Shown here piece by piece: positions 7,438-15,495 of a stretch of DNA of 64,000 bases. The first letter of the stretch is position 1; every line of letters starts with the position of its first letter. A program made the translations under genes and the position numbers. Source of the stretch: Holophagaceae bacterium. GTDB taxonomy: Bacteria; Acidobacteriota; Holophagae; Holophagales; Holophagaceae. The notes under the pieces are model-generated. The model did no database searches. It had not been told where the DNA came from and saw only the letters and a list, made by a program, of their open reading frames with translations. Location: the NCBI GenBank assembly GCA_025363715.1, contig JANYLR010000052.1:1-64000 (forward strand). The letters are read 5' to 3'.

Positions 7438-9897
7438 ATGCTCGATACCGATACTAAACGTCGCATTGACACTGCACGCGACATCCTCGTGGGTAAGGTT
7501 CCAGACCCAAAATCCCAAGTGGAGCAGATCACCATCGCCCTGATCTACAAGTTCATGGATGATATGGACGCCGAAGCAGAAGAACTGGGTGGCCACAGGA
7601 AGTTCTTCGCAAACGAGTTCGCCCGTTACGGCTGGGCAAAGCTGATGCACTCAGGACTTGGCGGACACGAGACCCTGAACTTGTACGCCGAAGGCATCAC
7701 GAAAATGCCCGAGAACCCAGGTATCCCACATCTCTTTCGGGATATTTTCAAGAACGCTTACCTCCCCTATCGTGATCCTGAGACACTCCGATCCTTCCTC
7801 AAAGTCATCGACGAATTCACCTATGACCACAGCGAACGCCTAGGCGATGCTTTCGAGTATCTACTCTCGGTACTCGGCTCACAGGGCGATGCCGGACAGT
7901 TCCGAACCCCACGCCACATCATCGATTTCATCGTCTCCATAATCGATCCCAAGAAACACGAAACAGTGCTTGACCCAGCGTGTGGCACCGCTGGATTTCT
8001 CATCTCCGCCTACAAACACATTCTCCGCGCCCACAATCCTTCAGACCTAGGCAAAACCCCCCTCACGCCAGATGAGCGCGGACGGCTGGCCTCCAACTTC
8101 AAGGGCTATGACATCTCGCCCGACATGGTGCGGCTGTCCCTGGTGAACCTATACCTTCACGGGTTCACGGACCCGCACATCTTTGAGTACGACACCCTAA
8201 CCCAGCAGGACAGATGGGCGGATTACGCCGACGTAATCCTGGCCAATCCCCCATTCATGTCCCCAAAGGGTGGTATCAAGCCCCACAAACGGTTCTCAGT
8301 TCCGAGCAATCGCAGCGAGGTCCTCTTCGTTGATTACATGCTTGAGCATCTAACCTCCCATGGTCGTGCAGGCATCATCGTCCCTGAGGGAATTATTTTC
8401 CAAAACGGCACTGCCTACAGGCGGCTTCGCGAAGTGCTTCTGAAGGAGGCACTTATTGGTGTCATCTCGCTACCATCTGGAGTCTTTCAGCCTTACTCTG
8501 GCGTGAAAACATCGATCCTAATCCTGGACAAACGGTTAGCCAAGAACAGATCGAGCATTATTTTTTCTGATATTCAGGCTATCGGCGTGAGCCTCGGAAT
8601 CAAGCGCACCATTACCGAACGGAACGACCTGCCATTCGTGCTGAAGGACTACGCCGCATATTATGATGACAAGCCATTATCACGGCATTCTTTCCTTGTT
8701 GATCGGAACGAAATTGCAATCAATGATTACAATTTAAGTTCGGAAAAATATCGAGCAGTAGAGGTTCGCACCGGTACCCGTATAGTAAGGCTAAAAGAGG
8801 TGTGTTCGCTAACGAAGGGCACTTATTCTAGTACCAAAACGGAACCAGGGTCTTACCAACTTATTGTTACTGCCAAAGAACCGCTAACGTCTTCCGATTA
8901 TCAATTCGAAGGTGAGGCCGTTTGCGTTCCCCTTATCTCCTCCACTGGACACGGTCGAGCGTCCCTGAGTCGAGTTCACTTCGCTTCTGGGAAGTTTGCC
9001 GTGGCGAACCTTCTGGCAGTGCTTCAACCGAAGGATGAAGACGTATTGAGAACACGCTTTCTCTATCTTGTTCTCGACCTCCAAAAAGACAAGATTGCGG
9101 GACTCATGAAGGGCGCGGCAAACGTAAGCATGAAAGTCGAGGACTTGGCTGAGTTCCAAATCCCATTACCGGACCTGGAATTACAGAAGGAAATCGTCGC
9201 GGAGATCGAGGGATACCGGAAGGTCATCGACGGCGCACGCACCGTTCTCGAAAACTATCAGCCGCACATTCCAACACACCCTGATTGGCCCATCATCAAA
9301 CTTGATGAGATCTGCTCCTTCAAGAATGGTTTGAACTTCAACAAAACCTCCTCGGGGCATTCCGTGAAGATAATCGGAGTAGGTGATTTTCAGAATAATC
9401 TCCATTCACCAGTGACTGACCTAAATGAGGTTCATCTGGACGCACCGATCGGCGAGGATTATTTGGTGAAGGCAGGGGACATTCTCTTCGTCAGATCCAA
9501 CGGAAATCCAGACCTGGTTGGCCGTTCTATGATTATCCCATCACCACCTGAACCGACTACATTTTCAGGTTTTACCATTCGAGGCAGGATTGAAGATGAC
9601 CGAGCATTGCCACTTTTCTATGCTCACTACTTTAAATCACGTGACTTCGCCGAAATGATCAAGACGGTCGGCCAGGGTGCAAACATTCGAAATTTGTCCC
9701 AGGGAATCCTGAACGAACTCAAGGTTCCCCTACCACCCCTCACTACCCAGAAAGCTATCGTGGCCGACATAGAAGCCGAACAAGCACTGGTCAATGCCAA
9801 CCGAGAACTGATCGCTCGCTTCGAGAATAAGATTCAAGCCACACTCGCCCGCGTTTGGGGCGAGGAGGAGCCAGAAACCGGAGAGGCTGAAGGATGA
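7438..9897 (+). CDS. hsdM: Type I modification-specificity fusion (HsdM-HsdS in one chain)
   Basis: The 819-residue chain joins two functions normally on separate genes. Residues 1 to about 440 are an N6-adenine methyltransferase with SAM motif DPACGTAGFL near 179 and catalytic NPPF near 270. The rest is HsdS-like, with two target-recognition segments (about 450-580 and 610-770). Each ends in a conserved linker helix: FQIPLPDLELQKEIVAEIEG, and VPLPPLTTQKAIVADIEAEQ. The chain therefore carries methylation and DNA recognition, and HsdR joins it for cleavage. Base composition becomes more AT-rich in the recognition part, as expected for exchangeable recognition domains. The stop overlaps the start of the PHP-ATPase gene (ATGA). 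Confidence 0.9.
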   Translation: MLDTDTKRRIDTARDILVGKVPDPKSQVEQITIALIYKFMDDMDAEAEELGGHRKFFANEFARYGWAKLMHSGLGGHETLNLYAEGITKMPENPGIPHLFRDIFKNAYLPYRDPETLRSFLKVIDEFTYDHSERLGDAFEYLLSVLGSQGDAGQFRTPRHIIDFIVSIIDPKKHETVLDPACGTAGFLISAYKHILRAHNPSDLGKTPLTPDERGRLASNFKGYDISPDMVRLSLVNLYLHGFTDPHIFEYDTLTQQDRWADYADVILANPPFMSPKGGIKPHKRFSVPSNRSEVLFVDYMLEHLTSHGRAGIIVPEGIIFQNGTAYRRLREVLLKEALIGVISLPSGVFQPYSGVKTSILILDKRLAKNRSSIIFSDIQAIGVSLGIKRTITERNDLPFVLKDYAAYYDDKPLSRHSFLVDRNEIAINDYNLSSEKYRAVEVRTGTRIVRLKEVCSLTKGTYSSTKTEPGSYQLIVTAKEPLTSSDYQFEGEAVCVPLISSTGHGRASLSRVHFASGKFAVANLLAVLQPKDEDVLRTRFLYLVLDLQKDKIAGLMKGAANVSMKVEDLAEFQIPLPDLELQKEIVAEIEGYRKVIDGARTVLENYQPHIPTHPDWPIIKLDEICSFKNGLNFNKTSSGHSVKIIGVGDFQNNLHSPVTDLNEVHLDAPIGEDYLVKAGDILFVRSNGNPDLVGRSMIIPSPPEPTTFSGFTIRGRIEDDRALPLFYAHYFKSRDFAEMIKTVGQGANIRNLSQGILNELKVPLPPLTTQKAIVADIEAEQALVNANRELIARFENKIQATLARVWGEEEPETGEAEG

Positions 9898-12524
9898 TAC
9901 AGGTCAAATCCATTAGTCCTGAGTCGAATTTCGCCCATGGTGCAGATTGGGTGCGGGCGGACTTCCACCTGCATACAAAAGCCGATCAGGAATTCAGTTA
10001 TGCAGGTGATACTAATTTCTACAATAGTAATTACATTGATGCACTTGAGAATGGCGGAATTCGTCTTGGCGTCATTACCAATCACAACAAATTTGATTAC
10101 AACGAGTTCAAGGCACTCCGTTCAACGGCCAGAAAACGGGGAATCGGCCTACTGCCAGGTGTGGAATTGTCAGTTAACGATGGTTCCAATGGTATCCACA
10201 CCCTCATTGTGTTTTCCGATCAATGGCTTGCCGACGGCAAAGACCACATCAACCCATTTCTGACCGTGGCTTTTGAAGGGAAAGTGGCTACGCAGTACGA
10301 AAATGAAAATGGGCGCTCTTCGCATTCGCTGATCGAAACGATTCGCAAGCTAGAGGGATACCACAAGGATTTCTTTTTGATTTTTGCCCATGTCGAACAA
10401 AAGAGCGGACTATGGATGGAGCTTGACGGCGGTCGACTAGAGGAACTCGGTCAAAATGAATTTTTCTCGCGCCGAACGATGGGTTTCCAAAAGGTCCGTA
10501 CCCACGATAGATCAGGGAAAGACCGGCCATGTCGCACAAAAGTGCAGGCCTGGCTCAAGGATGCATATCCTGCTGAAGTCGAAGGCAGTGATCCAAAGTC
10601 AATAAACGAGATTGGCCAAGGCAACTCGACCTATCTGAAGCTCGGGGAACTATCGTTCGAGGCAGTGAAGTTTGCATTATTCGATCATGCCCATCGCGTT
10701 CGTTTGTCTCCCCTGGAGCCGAGACCGTCGGCGGTCATCCACCAGGTCCGCTTCGACGGTGGGATGTTAGATGGTAGTGTCATCCCTTTTTCGCCTTCTC
10801 TGAACTGCCTCATCGGCCCGCGCGGCAACGGAAAATCCGCAGTGATTGAATGTCTACGCCACGCACTGGGTTTTCAGGAAGTGTCAGACGAGAAATACAA
10901 GTCCAGCCTGGTGGATCGCATGCTTACTCCAGCAGGCAAGGTGATTTTCGAGGCCGTGGATGAGTTCGGCAGGGCGGTTCGTGTCGAGCGAGAGCGGTCC
11001 GGCCAGCCCTCCGTTTTTCTCGACGACGCCTACCGGGAAATTTCACCCGCCTCAGTCCTAAAGGACATTCTCTATTTCGGCCAAAAGGACCTGTCCACCC
11101 GATCCGAGTCGTTCGATGAGAGCTTTCTCGACAGGCTTCTTGCCGACAGGCTCGATGCCAAACCCCAGGAGGAAGAAAGTCTAAAGGAAGGGATCCGGCA
11201 AGCAGCCCATCAGCTCAAAGAAACAATCGATGCTTCCGAGAAAATTGCAGCCATTCAGAAAGAGAAGAATGAGCTAGAAGTGCAATTGCAGATTTACACC
11301 GAGAAAGGGGTAGACAAGAAGCTTGAAGAAATGACGCTGTTCGACGCTGATCGCCAAGCGATCCTCGGCTGGCAGGAAGAACTAAAAGAATTGGGTGCTG
11401 GCATCAAGAAAGTTGCGAACTGGGACGAAGCCGACAATGCATTCCCAGTGTTACGTTCCAAGCGCACCGAGATTATCCGTGAGGACCTCGCCAAAGCCAG
11501 AGTGAAATCGGACGAAGCCAAACAATCTGCTAATGCCTCCTTAGCCTGCCTTCGAGATGCCTTCGGGTTCGTAACGGAAGCGACGAAAAAGCTCACGCCG
11601 ATTCAGGCTGAAATGAAAACCGAAGTTGCGACTCTACAGAAATCACTGAACGAACCGCAGCTCGACCTGGAAGTATTCCGAAAAAAGAAGGCGCGTCTTG
11701 AGCAACTGAAAAAAATGCTCGATGCCGGTGCTCAACGGGCGAAAACCGAACAATCGGCTCGCGACCTGCTAGGAGCCGCAGTAACCAACCTCCACGATTT
11801 TTGGCGGGAGCACTTCCAGGAGCGCGAAACTGAGGTCCGCAAACTAGAGCAGGAACTCCCTGGGGAAATTCGCATACGGACCGCCTTCAAAGGAAAGCGG
11901 AAGGCATTTGAAGAATTCCTACGGGCGGCCATGAAAGGTAGCGGATTGCAGGGTTCATCCTACGATTCGATTCTAGGTGCCTTCATCGACGGGCGCGAGC
12001 TTTACCAAGGTCGTGCGGGGCTGGAAAAGCTGCTCACGGAAGCAGCCGCAACCAAGGTCAAGGCCGCATTACTCGATCATTTGGGCGAATTCCTGACATT
12101 CCGCACACCGGATTCGACGGAAATCCTTTACCAAGACAAACCGCTTGGTGATTACTCCCTTGGGCAGCGGGCCACCGTGATCCTTCACATCCTCATGCAC
12201 CTCAGCCGTCACCCCGTGATTCTCATCGATCAACCAGAGGACGATCTCGATAACGAGACCCTCTATAGCCACTTCATCCGCCAGCTCCTGGATCGCAAGG
12301 AGACTACGCAGTTCATCTTCGCCACGCACAACCCTAATATTCCGGTTCTCGGCGATGCCGAGCAAGCTATCGTTTGTCGCAAAGAAGGCGACAAGTTCTC
12401 ATTCGAACATGGCAGCATCGACGCCAAGAGTATCCAGCATCGGATTGTTACTGTTATGGAAGGTGGCGAAGATGCCTTCCGTCGTAGAAAGGAAATTTAT
12501 CAACTATGGAAGAGTTCGAACTAG
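9894..12524 (+). CDS. PHP-domain SMC-like ATPase (TrlF-like) linked to the type I locus
   Basis: This 876-residue protein starts with a PHP phosphoesterase domain: metal motifs FHLHTK (H25, H27), TNHN (H64), GVEL and FAHVE. An SMC/RecF-type ATPase follows, with Walker A IGPRGNGKS near 307, a central coiled coil (about 420-620), signature-like YSLGQR and Walker B VILIDQPEDDLDNET, then a FATHNPN switch. Proteins of this layout are annotated as the TrlF family and often accompany type I restriction genes. A nucleic-acid phosphoesterase used in defence is plausible but unproved. It is translationally coupled to hsdM-S by a 4-base overlap. Its stop codon was rebuilt by the insertion of a MITE-like element: TAA became TAG with no change in length. 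Confidence 0.82.
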   Translation: MIQVKSISPESNFAHGADWVRADFHLHTKADQEFSYAGDTNFYNSNYIDALENGGIRLGVITNHNKFDYNEFKALRSTARKRGIGLLPGVELSVNDGSNGIHTLIVFSDQWLADGKDHINPFLTVAFEGKVATQYENENGRSSHSLIETIRKLEGYHKDFFLIFAHVEQKSGLWMELDGGRLEELGQNEFFSRRTMGFQKVRTHDRSGKDRPCRTKVQAWLKDAYPAEVEGSDPKSINEIGQGNSTYLKLGELSFEAVKFALFDHAHRVRLSPLEPRPSAVIHQVRFDGGMLDGSVIPFSPSLNCLIGPRGNGKSAVIECLRHALGFQEVSDEKYKSSLVDRMLTPAGKVIFEAVDEFGRAVRVERERSGQPSVFLDDAYREISPASVLKDILYFGQKDLSTRSESFDESFLDRLLADRLDAKPQEEESLKEGIRQAAHQLKETIDASEKIAAIQKEKNELEVQLQIYTEKGVDKKLEEMTLFDADRQAILGWQEELKELGAGIKKVANWDEADNAFPVLRSKRTEIIREDLAKARVKSDEAKQSANASLACLRDAFGFVTEATKKLTPIQAEMKTEVATLQKSLNEPQLDLEVFRKKKARLEQLKKMLDAGAQRAKTEQSARDLLGAAVTNLHDFWREHFQERETEVRKLEQELPGEIRIRTAFKGKRKAFEEFLRAAMKGSGLQGSSYDSILGAFIDGRELYQGRAGLEKLLTEAAATKVKAALLDHLGEFLTFRTPDSTEILYQDKPLGDYSLGQRATVILHILMHLSRHPVILIDQPEDDLDNETLYSHFIRQLLDRKETTQFIFATHNPNIPVLGDAEQAIVCRKEGDKFSFEHGSIDAKSIQHRIVTVMEGGEDAFRRRKEIYQLWKSSN

Positions 12525-12792
12525 GGTCTGTTTTCAAAGTGGGGTGGTGCCGCGACGGGTCCAGCCGCGTGATCCAGGAAGGCGGTGGCCGCAGGGCGAT
12601 GCGGGACATCGTTCAAGGCCACCAACGCACCTGGGCGCGCGGCTGGCCCCGTCCCGGAGGGCGAGGGGCGGCGCCCGGCGCGATACTGCGTCAAGCTCCT
12701 CATCAATAGTCCCGCTATTGCCATCGTCGCTTTCCTTGTCTCGCTTGGGCGGCACCCCTCGCGCGGCTCCATCCCACTTTGAAAACAGACCC
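12524..12792. mobile_element. MITE-like element, 269 bp, 20-bp perfect inverted ends
   Basis: The ends are GGGTCTGTTTTCAAAGTGGG at 12524-12543 and its exact reverse complement at 12773-12792. Both are flanked by TA, consistent with a 2-bp TA target duplication. The interior has no credible transposase, so it needs one in trans; the ends resemble those of IS5-type elements, though I cannot name the parent. Open frames crossing it are not real genes. Confidence 0.8.
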
Positions 12793-12924
12793 TAAGAGAT
12801 TTAATCCAATCTGGATCGGATTCGCATCCTGGGGGAACTCATCCATCAGCGGAGCCCCAAGTATGCGGTTTGAGTCGCATATAGATTTTTGCAGCGCGAA
12901 CTAATTGGCGAGATTGGATCCTAA

Positions 12925-13656
12925 GTGATTGAAGACGCTGCTGAACTGAGCAACTACCTGCCCCTCTCCTTTAAGAGCCCGAAGGAGCAGGAGTACATTG
13001 CATTTCTCTGGGATGCCTTCGAGACCAACTACACCCACGGCAAGTACCAGTTCGCATTCCTCGCCTACCACATGCTCACCATGAGCTTCGTCTACTTCAA
13101 CATCTGGCAGATCAAGCAGACGGAACCTGCGAACTTCGCGATGGGGCTGATCGGCTTTGGCAAGGAGGTGGAAAAGAACTTACTTGAGGCCACTTCTCCA
13201 TTTGTCTTCAGCACCGTTAACGAACGCACCATCCTGCGCCTCCTGAAGCTCATTGCCTGCGATAACGCCAAGATCGGAACCTACGCCAAGCTTGTGGACG
13301 ACCGGAACGAAACGGCTCATCCGAACGGCAACATCTTCTTCAGCACCCAGGCAGCGCTCGACACCAAAATCACCGAGATCCTGCGCATCGTGCAGGAGAT
13401 CCAATCCCATTCCAGGCCGGTAATCGAGCACTGCTACCGGGAGTTCCTGGTGTCCAGCCACGACGCCGATGAGCGTGAATACCCAGATTCAGAGAATCAG
13501 ATTCGAGAAGTGCTGATCCACGGAAACTACCTTTCACAGCGCGACCTGGACATCTGCCGTGGATTTGCGCTCTCAGGCCTGGTGGCAGAACCAGGGTTCT
13601 CGGAGATTCAGGACCTTCACCAGGCACTTCAGGCGGCCTACCCCACAGCGGAATGA
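12925..13656 (+). CDS. Putative HEPN-type protein of the defence locus
   Basis: A 243-residue, mostly helical protein without signal or membrane segments. Residues 127-132 are RNETAH, matching the R-N-x3-H motif of HEPN ribonucleases, in a helix context (AKLVDDRNETAHPNG). HEPN proteins cut RNA in many abortive-infection and toxin systems. If the motif is genuine, this may be a suicide arm of the adjacent restriction operon. The start is GTG at 12925 with only a weak GGAT site. It lies 132 bases after the MITE-like element, in the same direction as hsdR-hsdMS-PHP ATPase. The family assignment rests on one motif and position, so it is tentative. Confidence 0.55.
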   Translation: MIEDAAELSNYLPLSFKSPKEQEYIAFLWDAFETNYTHGKYQFAFLAYHMLTMSFVYFNIWQIKQTEPANFAMGLIGFGKEVEKNLLEATSPFVFSTVNERTILRLLKLIACDNAKIGTYAKLVDDRNETAHPNGNIFFSTQAALDTKITEILRIVQEIQSHSRPVIEHCYREFLVSSHDADEREYPDSENQIREVLIHGNYLSQRDLDICRGFALSGLVAEPGFSEIQDLHQALQAAYPTAE

Positions 13657-13680
13657 GGAGGGCCACGACGATCAGAGGAT

Positions 13681-13700
13681 GGGACCGGATCACCGGTCCC
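13681..13700. terminator. Hairpin between convergent genes
   Basis: GGGACCGG (13681-13688) and CCGGTCCC (13693-13700) form a perfect 8-bp stem with loop ATCA. It spans the 3' end of the RadC-like gene and lies 25 bases after the putative HEPN gene, where the two converge. There is no T-run, so it may act as a pausing or mRNA-stabilising structure rather than a strong intrinsic terminator. Confidence 0.45.
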
Positions 13701-14388
13701 ACCCCTCCGCTGCCCGGAAGCTGTGCCAGCGGTCGCCGCCCAGTACCATGTGGTCTGCCAGCGGCACCCCCAGGCTCTCACCGGCAGAGCGTAGGCGGGT
13801 CGTGAGGGCCATATCCTCGCGGGAGGGTGTGGGGTCGCCCGAAGGGTGGTTGTGCCAAGCCAAGGCCGTGGTGGCGCCGAAACGAAGCGCTTCTCGGAAG
13901 AATTCGCGTGGGCTGATGAGGCAGGCGGTGGCGGTGCCATGGGCCAGCACGCGGTCCGCGAGGAGGTCCCCTTTGGCATTGAGTGCCAACATCCCGAAGC
14001 GCTCTTCAGTCCAGCCTTGGACCTTAGGCAGTAAGTAGGTCCCAGCGCTGCGCGGAGAACTGATCCGTGGACGATCCAACCCGCCACGGGTACTGCGGCG
14101 ATGAACCTCCTGAAGGATGGCAAAGCGAGCCATCTCGGCCTTGGTGAGTCCCAGGGCCTTAAGCTCGGCGGGTCCCATGGCCACCAGGCGACCGAGGCTT
14201 TCGGCTTGGTGGAGGATTTCTTCGGCCCGTCCGGGGCGGACGCGGTTCAGCATGGCCTCGATGATCTGGGCATCCGAGAGGGATTCAGGGCCGTAGAGGG
14301 CGACCGTCTCGGCCACGGGGAAGCTCTTGGACTGGTTGGTGGTGGATGTGATCGGCTGATCGAAGAGAGGAAGGCTGGTAGGGGTCAT
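13690..14388 (-). CDS. radC: RadC-family JAMM-domain protein
   Basis: At 232 residues it has the usual RadC length. The C-terminal JAMM motif is intact: HNHPSGDPTPSREDM, where two His, a Ser and an Asp would bind zinc, then LADHMVLG. The N-terminal half contains the helix-hairpin-helix-like segment with LKALGLTKAEMARF. Despite the name, RadC proteins are not proven repair factors and are frequent on mobile islands. The ATG at 14388 has GGAG upstream; the longer frame reading upstream is low-complexity and not credible. It converges with the putative HEPN gene and lies between the defence and mobilization modules. Confidence 0.88.
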   Translation of the reverse strand: MTPTSLPLFDQPITSTTNQSKSFPVAETVALYGPESLSDAQIIEAMLNRVRPGRAEEILHQAESLGRLVAMGPAELKALGLTKAEMARFAILQEVHRRSTRGGLDRPRISSPRSAGTYLLPKVQGWTEERFGMLALNAKGDLLADRVLAHGTATACLISPREFFREALRFGATTALAWHNHPSGDPTPSREDMALTTRLRSAGESLGVPLADHMVLGGDRWHSFRAAEGWDR

Positions 14389-14629
14389 GGCGTTTCTCCG
14401 TGCCCACCGGGTCGGGGCACGAACACGCCGGGGTCCCCCGCTCCCCAGGGCTGGACCGGGAACGAACCGGGAACCGGGTAGAGAGCGGGTAGGCCCGCCG
14501 TGGCGCGGGATTAGGACAACCGGCAGTGCCTGACACGGGAAAGGGCACGGAAAGCCTTGGCCTCCCATGCCCCCGAACTGACCAACCACCGCTCTCAGTC
14601 CTTATTCCATTCGATGTGACACCAGCCGC

Positions 14630-14965
14630 CTAAGAACCGCTGGGTTTATCCATGCTTGCAGGCCCAGAACTCCGAAGAATCCTCAAGGATTCAGCCATCT
14701 CAAAGGGAAGATCCAGGTTGAGATCCACAAGGAAATTGTTCATCGCGGCGGCGCCCCCAATCCTTAGGGATGCGGCCATGGTGGCGAATCCAAGCTGTTG
14801 GCAGAATTCATACTCCCCCAAGATGGTGGAGTCAGTTTTGGCCTCAGCCCGTAGGGCCTCGACATGTGCCCAGGCCTCCAAAGCTCCCGCATGGGTGTGC
14901 GCGAGAAGGCAAGCCACCGCCCAGTACAGAATCTCGGACCCCTTGGGGGAAAGTTCGATCTTCAT
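14630..14965 (-). CDS. Hypothetical protein in the mobilization operon
   Basis: A 111-residue soluble, mostly helical protein with no recognised motif. Its ATG overlaps the stop of the 177-residue gene (ATGA), placing it last in the operon MobC - relaxase - coupling protein - two unknowns. A role in transfer or in regulating it is possible from position only. Confidence 0.6.
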   Translation of the reverse strand: MKIELSPKGSEILYWAVACLLAHTHAGALEAWAHVEALRAEAKTDSTILGEYEFCQQLGFATMAASLRIGGAAAMNNFLVDLNLDLPFEMAESLRILRSSGPASMDKPSGS

Positions 14966-15495
14966 GATTGATCCTCCTCAGGCGTCAAAGGCCTGTTTGT
15001 GAAATCCGTTCCCAACCTCTGAGCGGCCAGCTCTCGAAGAGCCCCGTCCAAATCCAACGCAGCCAATGCCTCTTCTTCGCTCGTGAAGTAGAACCCGAGC
15101 ACACCGCGCACTTCGTCGTAGTCTGCATCCTCTGGCCCATCCAGGAGGGCTACTTGTACCACCGGCCAGTGCTCCTCCCCCTCGGTGGATGGCAGAACCG
15201 CCCGCAGCATGTCCGCAGGCGACAATCCCACTGCCATGAGCGCCCGCCCAACATCAGCCCAAGAGGCTCGAAGGGTGGTGAGGTGGAAGATGATTTCGTC
15301 ATAGGGGAAACCAGCAACTTTCATCTCTCGGGCTTCCGCCGTCCAGACTTCCCGCTGGCGGAACAGGGTGGCCACCTCAGCATCATTGAGGCCTTCCACC
15401 ACCAGGTCCTGCACGATGTCGGACCAGCCGTCATCGCAGAACAAGCCCTCCTCGATGATCCCCTCGCCCAAATTCACGAAGCTCTGCCGGATCAC
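14962..15495 (-). CDS. Hypothetical acidic protein in the mobilization operon
   Basis: A 177-residue acidic protein (C-terminus LTPEEDQS) of unknown family. It starts at GTG 15495, overlapping the stop of the coupling-protein gene (GTGA), with a strong GAGGAGG site inside that gene. Tight coupling on both sides indicates co-translation with the coupling protein. No signal peptide or membrane segment is visible. Small acidic partners of coupling proteins exist in other systems, but I see no sequence evidence for that here. Confidence 0.62.
   Translation of the reverse strand: MIRQSFVNLGEGIIEEGLFCDDGWSDIVQDLVVEGLNDAEVATLFRQREVWTAEAREMKVAGFPYDEIIFHLTTLRASWADVGRALMAVGLSPADMLRAVLPSTEGEEHWPVVQVALLDGPEDADYDEVRGVLGFYFTSEEEALAALDLDGALRELAAQRLGTDFTNRPLTPEEDQS

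Noticed and set aside
12355-12795. Reading frames spanning the MITE-like element
   Set aside because: Frames run through terminal repeats and have no transposase motif.
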